A stretch of DNA of 64,000 nt, taken from NCBI RefSeq assembly GCF_963678635.1, contig NC_087064.1, positions 60,458,338 to 60,522,337 on the forward strand. Direction: 5' to 3'. The translations under genes were made by a program, and so were the position numbers. Source of the stretch: Symsagittifera roscoffensis. Its lineage: Eukaryota; Xenacoelomorpha; Acoela; Convolutidae. Below, in pieces: positions 58,641 through 64,000 of the stretch. How positions within the stretch are numbered: position 1 is the stretch's first letter; each line of letters begins with the position of its first letter. The notes beneath the pieces are model-generated. The model saw only the letters and a program-made list of their open reading frames with translations, did no database searches and was not told where the DNA came from.

Positions 58641-59238
58641 TTTTAACATTATACTTCACTATCTTGAAACCTTCAAAACATTTTTCATTTACATTTTTCA
58701 AAATAACATGCTGACAAGTACGTAATAATTCTAGTTCAAAATAAACCAATAGGATTCATCCAATCCGTCACTTTCCCTAACTCAAACTAAGACCAATTAG
58801 ACGAATCATATAGAACTCCAGGCACATCTATAACTATAACTTTACGACCTCCAGGTCAAAAATAAGCAAACCACTCCAACTTGACAACTAAAATAAATAT
58901 CACCATAATACCATACCCCTCCCTTATCTAATAACCCAAAGATCAACAATATTTCCCCAACTCAGACCACGAATACCCCCAAAACAAATTTGTTAACTTA
59001 GCCTAAAGTAACAAAATGAACATTTTAATTAGCCTAAAGTATAAAAATCTCACCATACCCCGGATCATTTGACAAACAAAAATAAAGAAAAAGACGACCT
59101 CCCAGTCACCATGAAAATTGCCCCCAACAATTTTTTACAAAACTCAACCCACTTGTCAAAAAACTAATAAATAATCCGACCACACTAGAAAATCGCCTCA
59201 AACAGCAAAAAATATTCGACCAATAGATCATTTCTTAA
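58641..59238 (+). promoter_or_regulatory. Pol to accessory-ORF spacer with conserved blocks
   Basis: No ORF. Short blocks are conserved with the degenerate copy despite the lack of coding: CCAGGTCAAAAATAAGC near 58848-58866, an AGATCAACAATATT word near 58938, and AGCCTAAAGTA at about 58999 and 59031. Such islands could be splice or export signals for subgenomic RNAs; this is inference. Confidence 0.45.
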
Positions 59239-59469
59239 ATGCTCTTCTCTCAATCAGTTACTCAAATACTCATAAATCTTAAACATTTTTTTACAATACT
59301 TGAAACCTTTATAATATTTCTTTTTGATATACTTGAATCTTTTCTAATAATCCTAATCATTTTTTGTAACATTTTTTTAATTTTCTACACTATACTCGAA
59401 CTATTCCTCCAACTTTCCAAAACCCTTGATTATATCCACAGGTACGATTTATACAATTTGTCTAAATGA
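59239..59469 (+). CDS. Tiny membrane protein 1 (76 aa)
   Basis: From an ATG, 76 residues dominated by Leu, Ile and Phe with two or more adjoining hydrophobic stretches (about residues 15-60) and a short polar end with an Arg-Tyr-Asp motif. The degenerate copy keeps the same motifs (Ile-Ile-Phe-Cys-Asn; His/Arg-Arg-Tyr-Asp) after a frameshift, which supports coding. Its stop overlaps the next start as ATGA (59466-59469), a termination-reinitiation arrangement. The CAG-GTACGAT splice-donor match at 59439-59447 is also conserved. Possible roles include viroporin-like or envelope-associated protein; none is shown. Confidence 0.65.
   Translation: MLFSQSVTQILINLKHFFTILETFIIFLFDILESFLIILIIFCNIFLIFYTILELFLQLSKTLDYIHRYDLYNLSK
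59439..59447 (+). promoter_or_regulatory. Candidate splice donor CAG-GTACGAT
   Basis: A strong match to the animal 5' splice-site consensus, preserved in the degenerate copy near 13826-13834. Its use is unproven. The exon phase does not fit a direct join to the CAG-ending acceptors at the start of the P/S-rich ORF. Confidence 0.35.
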
Positions 59470-59654
59470 TACGAACAATTTTCAGTAGAAACGATATTTT
59501 TTTATTGTTTGTAATTTTCATAAAATTTTTATCATCCCTCATTTTGACAATATGTAAATGTATAAAGAAAGCAATCTTCACATTTGCCCTAGCAACAATC
59601 CTTCTAATTCTTTTTTTGGAAGAATACTATAATAAACATAAACCTTCCCACTAA
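59466..59654 (+). CDS. Tiny membrane protein 2 (62 aa)
   Basis: The ATG overlaps the stop of the preceding ORF by ATGA. The protein has two hydrophobic segments flanking a short Cys-Lys-Cys-Ile-Lys-Lys basic hinge, then an acidic/aromatic tail (Glu-Glu-Tyr-Tyr). The homologue at 13660-13842 shares about 28 of 39 residues and has no stop in the core, so selection on the protein is likely. The helical hairpin form recalls small viral membrane proteins; the function is unknown. Confidence 0.7.
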   Translation: MIRTIFSRNDIFLLFVIFIKFLSSLILTICKCIKKAIFTFALATILLILFLEEYYNKHKPSH

Positions 59655-59659
59655 AGTAA

Positions 59660-60796
59660 CAATTCAAAAATCCATCAAAAATTGCTACCCAACAGTCACA
59701 GAACCAGTCTTCACCGACATCATCCCAAGATAACCAAACACCACCTTCAACTACTCAAAATCCTCAAACATCTACACGAATTTCTTTTCAAGACAATCCA
59801 TACACTTTTGAAGAACGACATGCTCGTTTATCAGAACCACTAGAACCAGTTCAACGACAAGCACCTTTAAGCGAACCAACATATAACCTATACCCAACAC
59901 TACCACAAGAACTAAGTAGAATAAAAAATTCTAGTCAAAACCAAAATACAGTCGAAATAAATAGACAAATTATACATCCTCGACGAAACAGAAATTTTCA
60001 AACTCCCCGAGTTCATTTTGATATACCTCAATCCCCATCACAAAACACTCCAGAAAACCCCATTGGTATATTACCAGAAACCCCTACGCTTCTTTCACAA
60101 CGTAGCACCTCAAGCCTACCATCAGATTACTTAGGTTCAACACCAACATCTGAGCAAATACGTGAAAATCCTTTCAACCCCACAAACCAAACATCACGAT
60201 TTCCATATTGGACTACACATTCATTTACACAAGGTGAACCAAATTTAGTCAATGACCCCATAGATATTTCTACGGATACAACAACATCCTCATCACTACC
60301 AGAAACATTATCACTACCATCAACACCATCAATAAGCCAGTTTTCACCACCACCCTTTAACTTAAATTTTCCAAATAATCTCGACGCCAGATATCGAGAA
60401 CAATCATCAATAAATATTCCTTTAAGACTAGATTGGAATACATTTACAGCACCCCCACCATTATTTGGACAACATCAAGAAAGTAACCGCCTTCATAACT
60501 GGGCACTTAATAGATTACAATATCGCCAAGATATTCACAACGATATCCGTGATCACAATATTCAAATACTCCAACAAAACAGTTTACAATTAAAGTTTGA
60601 AATCACAGTTAAGTTAAATAATATTACCCAACATCCCTACCCATTAAATCCACCTAACATAACAGCTCAATCACTACCACCACCGTTTATAACTACTGAA
60701 GTAATATACAAATACGACAGATATACCAAAAACACAATTGGCTACATTACATTTTGTAATCCATACTCAGGATTATCATACACATGTATATTCTAA
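59660..60796 (+). CDS. 378-codon P/S/T/Q-rich ORF with no ATG
   Basis: The frame opens after TAA at 59657 and runs 378 codons to TAA at 60794 without a single Met codon, so it must be translated by another route. The N-terminal two thirds is Pro/Ser/Thr/Gln/Asn-rich with a conserved core (Gln-Asn-Pro-Tyr... written in the degenerate copy as Gln-Asp-Asn-Pro-Tyr-Thr-Phe-Glu-Glu-Arg). The last about 110 residues look more ordered (Leu-Lys-Phe-Glu-Ile-Thr-Val-Lys-Leu, then Cys-Asn-Pro-Tyr). The degenerate copy has the same frame, the same upstream TAA and also no ATG. Both have ATT in good start context (A at -3, G at +4) at 59681, so AUU initiation or splicing to an upstream ATG exon are the candidates. 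The 3' end overlaps the env start by 13 nt. Confidence 0.75.
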   Translation, partial: QFKNPSKIATQQSQNQSSPTSSQDNQTPPSTTQNPQTSTRISFQDNPYTFEERHARLSEPLEPVQRQAPLSEPTYNLYPTLPQELSRIKNSSQNQNTVEINRQIIHPRRNRNFQTPRVHFDIPQSPSQNTPENPIGILPETPTLLSQRSTSSLPSDYLGSTPTSEQIRENPFNPTNQTSRFPYWTTHSFTQGEPNLVNDPIDISTDTTTSSSLPETLSLPSTPSISQFSPPPFNLNFPNNLDARYREQSSINIPLRLDWNTFTAPPPLFGQHQESNRLHNWALNRLQYRQDIHNDIRDHNIQILQQNSLQLKFEITVKLNNITQHPYPLNPPNITAQSLPPPFITTEVIYKYDRYTKNTIGYITFCNPYSGLSYTCIF

Positions 60797-63402
60797 AATT
60801 ATTAATTTTTCTCCAACTCCCTTTTCTAGTAATCTCAAATCAAAACATAAACCCTTCTCCTCGTACAGGACCACAAGATTTACTAGTAACACATTACGAT
60901 TGTGAAGAAAATGAACAAAAAACACTACATAAATATGCAATAAATCAAGTATCACAATGTGAAACAGAACCACAAGCTATAGAAACCACAGATGTAATAG
61001 CAACACTCTATTCAAAAGCCCGAGCAACAACAGTTACAGGTTATAAATTCACAGCAACATTTTCCGAAAAGAAAGTACATTGTTCACAAGTCTCGAACGG
61101 AAACAAAAACCGACTTGACCATGAATCATTCTATCAAAGTAATATAGAACGTCTTTTACATCTCAATCCCGACGATTGTAAAAATGAATTACTTAGACTA
61201 AACATCACACGAAATAAGAACTCCCAAAGAAAGTTAGTTAATTTTCAAGTTTTTCCAGACTCTGTACATCAATCACAACTTGAAAGACACCAAGGACATA
61301 TAAAACTAGACGAAAAATACCCGTATAACGGCGCACACGGACGATTAACCTATGACCTACACGATAAACATTGGATACCACACATTGGTATAAATGACCC
61401 ATCAAACTGCAAAGCAGACACAAAAAATAAAGGATACCAAGAAATAATGTTTTTCGATTGGAAAATACAACTCGAAAAAATACAACTAACACGAGATTTA
61501 TCAGATAATACAATGATCTATCAAGGAATCCGATTACCTTGTAAAAATGATCAAGGTTATTGCGACCCTACAACGAGAACACAAGCAACAATTGTTTGGT
61601 TCCCCGAAGATACATGTACAACATTTCAAGTAGCAAAAATACACGCTCGTATGATAAAATTTCACGAAAAATATTTTATACAATCAATTCCATATGAACA
61701 AGTCCATCCATCACGAAAACTAAGTTCTAATTTTAGAAACATAGACAATATAGAAAATAAATTGACACGTTTTCAAATATACCAAGAAACAGAACTTGCA
61801 TGTAAATACAGGAATCCACTCCATAGAACACAATACTCTGAAATATTAGTCGAATACGAAAAAGGATTCGACATGACCACTGGAAAAGTAAAAATTGACC
61901 CATATGCCACAGGTCATCCTCTAAACGAAGGAACATCCTATATACCAGTTAATTTTGAAAAAAGCAACGGACAACCTGGTGGACATCTAAAACCCCATGA
62001 CACCAGAAGCACACGCTTACAAGAATTATCACTAATGAATACTACATATTTCGGTAATATCCACTATGATATTCATTTAGATATGAAACTAGATTATACA
62101 ATTAGCCGAATTTTTCAAGAAATGTCACTCTCCGAATTAGAAACACTACACCAACTATGCGAATTAGAACGAACACAAATATTACAATCACTTGCACTAG
62201 CAGTATTAAAAATACCCTATGCAGGACACTTATTATCTGGAAATAGATCAAATTTTTTAGACTATGAAGGAAACATCTTATGGTTTTATACTTGTACTAA
62301 AAAAGTATCACCACTATACGTTTTTGAAGATAAACGATGTTATAAAAGAATCCCTATCTTTTATAAGAATAAAGTACATTTCGTGGATACACTTTCACGA
62401 AGAACCTATTTCTGGGATACCGCAGTCCCATGTGGATCAGAAAACAGCCACAATGTAGTACAACTAAACCCTGATGAAAATAAATATTATCTTCTCACTC
62501 CATATCCCACATTAATGCAATCACTCAAAAAATTTTCACCAGAAAGCATTCGCGCTATTGCTCGAAACCCAAATATAGACTTACAATCAATAGGAATCTA
62601 TTCAAAATCAGATATTCAACATCACATTAGAACACAACAATTCCAAGAATTATTAACACAAATGGACACTATACAAAGACAATCAATAGACCAAAATTTA
62701 CGCAAACTTGCAGAAACCGCAGGATTTGCCGATATCTACACGCAAGACTATAGCGGATATTTTAAAGACATTAAAGATTATATATATCTAAACGGTGAAA
62801 AATACCGTCCCCAAGATATATCACCAATTAACATTTTTAGCTTTGTTACACTCAAAAATGAGATCCTCGATTTTCTAGGATGGCCCTACTACATCTTAGA
62901 AAAATTGACTATTTTATACGCAATGTTTAACTTTATTGGATTTCTTTTCTCACTTTTAAAAGGAATCTACAACACATGTGCTATACACACACAAGTAAAC
63001 AGACAAGCAAGCGTAGCACGCATACTCTTTGCAGGATTTTTTGGAATCTTTTCTACATCTATAAACAAAATTCTTTTAGACGCACAAATAAAAGAATATA
63101 ACACAAAAATAGCAACACGACAAAATACATACGACGAAGAACATAACAATGTAGACATAACGCCAACGGCACCACAATTACCACCCCTACCAAATAACCA
63201 TCCACTATCCCTAGTCCCACGAAATTTTCGAAATTTAGCCATCACACATAATCCAAATTTTCGACTCACCACATCACAAAGTCCCATCCAACATATAATG
63301 ACACACCAGTCACAAGATCAAAATACTTATGAACAAATTATTGAACAACCCCATACCACCGCTTTTCAGTCTCAAAATAATCATTTTTTTAGCCCACGAT
63401 GA
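60784..63402 (+). CDS. env: Envelope-like membrane glycoprotein (872 aa)
   Basis: It starts with a clear signal peptide (about residues 1-18), followed by a long ectodomain with many Cys and several Asn-X-Ser/Thr sites. A Cys-rich block at about 499-560 has the pattern Tyr-Thr-Cys ... Cys-Tyr-Lys-Arg-Ile-Pro-Ile ... Phe-Val-Asp-Thr ... Val-Pro-Cys. A helical segment lies at about 600-645, a hydrophobic membrane anchor at about 698-730, a second weaker hydrophobic stretch at about 745-765, and a Pro-rich cytoplasmic tail of about 105 residues. It would bind and fuse membranes, making the element potentially infectious. The block at 499-560 reminds me of fusion glycoproteins of negative-strand viruses (class III type), but this is a by-eye impression. 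Its stop overlaps the next ATG. Confidence 0.85.
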   Translation: MYILKLLIFLQLPFLVISNQNINPSPRTGPQDLLVTHYDCEENEQKTLHKYAINQVSQCETEPQAIETTDVIATLYSKARATTVTGYKFTATFSEKKVHCSQVSNGNKNRLDHESFYQSNIERLLHLNPDDCKNELLRLNITRNKNSQRKLVNFQVFPDSVHQSQLERHQGHIKLDEKYPYNGAHGRLTYDLHDKHWIPHIGINDPSNCKADTKNKGYQEIMFFDWKIQLEKIQLTRDLSDNTMIYQGIRLPCKNDQGYCDPTTRTQATIVWFPEDTCTTFQVAKIHARMIKFHEKYFIQSIPYEQVHPSRKLSSNFRNIDNIENKLTRFQIYQETELACKYRNPLHRTQYSEILVEYEKGFDMTTGKVKIDPYATGHPLNEGTSYIPVNFEKSNGQPGGHLKPHDTRSTRLQELSLMNTTYFGNIHYDIHLDMKLDYTISRIFQEMSLSELETLHQLCELERTQILQSLALAVLKIPYAGHLLSGNRSNFLDYEGNILWFYTCTKKVSPLYVFEDKRCYKRIPIFYKNKVHFVDTLSRRTYFWDTAVPCGSENSHNVVQLNPDENKYYLLTPYPTLMQSLKKFSPESIRAIARNPNIDLQSIGIYSKSDIQHHIRTQQFQELLTQMDTIQRQSIDQNLRKLAETAGFADIYTQDYSGYFKDIKDYIYLNGEKYRPQDISPINIFSFVTLKNEILDFLGWPYYILEKLTILYAMFNFIGFLFSLLKGIYNTCAIHTQVNRQASVARILFAGFFGIFSTSINKILLDAQIKEYNTKIATRQNTYDEEHNNVDITPTAPQLPPLPNNHPLSLVPRNFRNLAITHNPNFRLTTSQSPIQHIMTHQSQDQNTYEQIIEQPHTTAFQSQNNHFFSPR

Positions 63403-64000
63403 GCCGCCAACTTGGATCACTACACCGATCAAATTCCCACCCAACCAATCTTACCTCTCCAATCCCAATAATACCACTTTTTGCTTTTCCGCCACCCGAT
63501 TTTCCATCTAGTAATGTAACATCAGGCATGAATTCCGACACTAATTCACACATCTCAGTTTTATATTCCATCTCACAACTCAATAACCCGAATATTGAAA
63601 CCCCCGATGAATTCGCCGACTCAGAACCATCCCCATCCAATAATTTCCATAACTCTTCTAATTTTTCTCAACCCCCTTTTCAACCCATATTATCCAATAA
63701 CCCTGACCCAATCACTCCCACACCCTCTTATGCTTCCCAAGTTACCCCAACCTACTCCTCATACCATTCTGACCAATCATCTCATTCTCCAGACACCCCC
63801 CGAATCTCCCCAGAGCTAGATAATTTTATTACCCTTCAACAACAACCCTACCACCTTAATACCCCAACCATAAACCAAATCTCCTCCACAATAAATTCAT
63901 CCAACCCCCCTACCCCTACACCCTCTTCAAATTATACTGAATCATTAGCACCATCATCCACATCAACTGAATCTTCACTCAACACTAATAGAGCTTACCG
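63399..64000 (+). CDS. Post-env P/S/T-rich ORF, runs off window
   Basis: An ATG at 63399 overlaps the env stop as ATGA. The frame stays open for 200 codons to the window end. The product is Pro/Ser/Thr/Asn/Gln-rich with few charged residues, probably disordered, in composition like the no-ATG ORF upstream of env. The coding strand becomes C-rich here. No domain is recognised and the 3' end is missing. The ATGA junction matches the one between the two tiny membrane ORFs and suggests coupled translation. No counterpart exists in the degenerate copy, which is truncated before this point. Confidence 0.7.
   Translation, partial: MSRQLGSLHRSNSHPTNLTSPIPIIPLFAFPPPDFPSSNVTSGMNSDTNSHISVLYSISQLNNPNIETPDEFADSEPSPSNNFHNSSNFSQPPFQPILSNNPDPITPTPSYASQVTPTYSSYHSDQSSHSPDTPRISPELDNFITLQQQPYHLNTPTINQISSTINSSNPPTPTPSSNYTESLAPSSTSTESSLNTNRAY

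Larger units (their letters stand above)
48312..64000 (+). mobile_element. Large env-bearing Ty3/gypsy element (3' end outside window)
   Basis: It begins with a 410-bp LTR and shows LTR, primer-binding site, 1.25-kb leader, ORF1, Gag-Pol, two tiny membrane ORFs, a P/S-rich ORF without ATG, env, and another P/S-rich ORF open at the window edge. More than 15.6 kb is present and no 3' LTR is reached, well above the 5-9 kb usual for Ty3/gypsy and retroviruses. All long frames are open, so the copy may be young. The coding strand is strongly A-rich and G-poor throughout, turning C-rich in the last ORF. RT, RNase H, integrase order and the GPY/F motif place it in the Ty3/gypsy (Metaviridae) group. 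Confidence 0.95.

Noticed and set aside
59239..59730. Simple splice of tiny ORF 1 (donor 59441/59442) into the P/S-rich ORF
   Set aside because: The donor leaves phase 2, while the nearby CAG acceptors at 59695, 59701 and 59707 enter in phase 0 and the AAG at 59729 in phase 1, so the join would be out of frame.

Overview
The window looks like A+T-rich, intron-containing metazoan nuclear DNA. It has few host exons, many diverged repeats and one 200-base scaffold gap (48083-48282). The evidence is GT/AG-bounded exons with matching phase, an ankyrin-type gene, Ty3/gypsy-class LTR retroelements, and MITE-like and fold-back repeats. No operons or bacterial signals are present. I cannot name the species. 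Very large Ty3 elements are known in planarians, among others, but nothing here fixes the taxon.

Layout. 1-2.7 kb and 7.7-9.7 kb: two copies of a ~2 kb unclassified repeat ('repeat A'), the first split by a solo LTR (1910-2288). 3.3-4.75 kb: a broken retroelement gag-like sequence. 6430-6631: a MITE-like element with a perfect 9-bp target duplication. 12.05-12.37 kb: a likely terminal exon of a small membrane protein. 12.88-26.29 kb: a degenerate, 3'-truncated copy (minus strand) of a large Ty3/gypsy element. 27.1-28.3 kb: a long fold-back element. 29.86-31.2 kb: two phase-matched exons of an ankyrin-repeat gene. 32.1-32.6 kb: a bidirectional minisatellite. 33.7-34.7 kb: a small non-autonomous LTR element. 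35.6-36.5 kb and 45.9-46.8 kb: relics and an open copy of a multi-pass membrane protein family. 39.7-41.6 kb: a 918-bp tandem duplication. 47.1-48.0 kb: a palindrome satellite running up to the gap.

The main object is the plus-strand element from 48312 to beyond the window end. It comprises a 410-bp LTR, a primer-binding site, a structured 1.25-kb leader, a basic 155-aa ORF, one 2740-aa Gag-Pol ORF (capsid-like, CCHC knuckle, protease, RT, RNase H, DDE integrase, GPY/F), two overlapping tiny membrane proteins, a 378-codon P/S/T/Q-rich frame with no ATG at all, an 872-aa envelope-like glycoprotein, and a further P/S/T-rich ORF that starts on the envelope stop codon and runs off the end. This is a retrovirus-like gene set with several accessory ORFs.

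The decayed minus-strand copy works as an internal comparative control. It carries recognisable homologues of the 155-aa ORF, both tiny membrane proteins, the no-ATG ORF, the start of env, the leader stem-loops and the LTR hairpin, so these are conserved parts of the family and not chance ORFs. Gag-Pol would make the particle, reverse-transcribe and integrate. The envelope could allow cell-to-cell spread. The accessory proteins have no assigned role.
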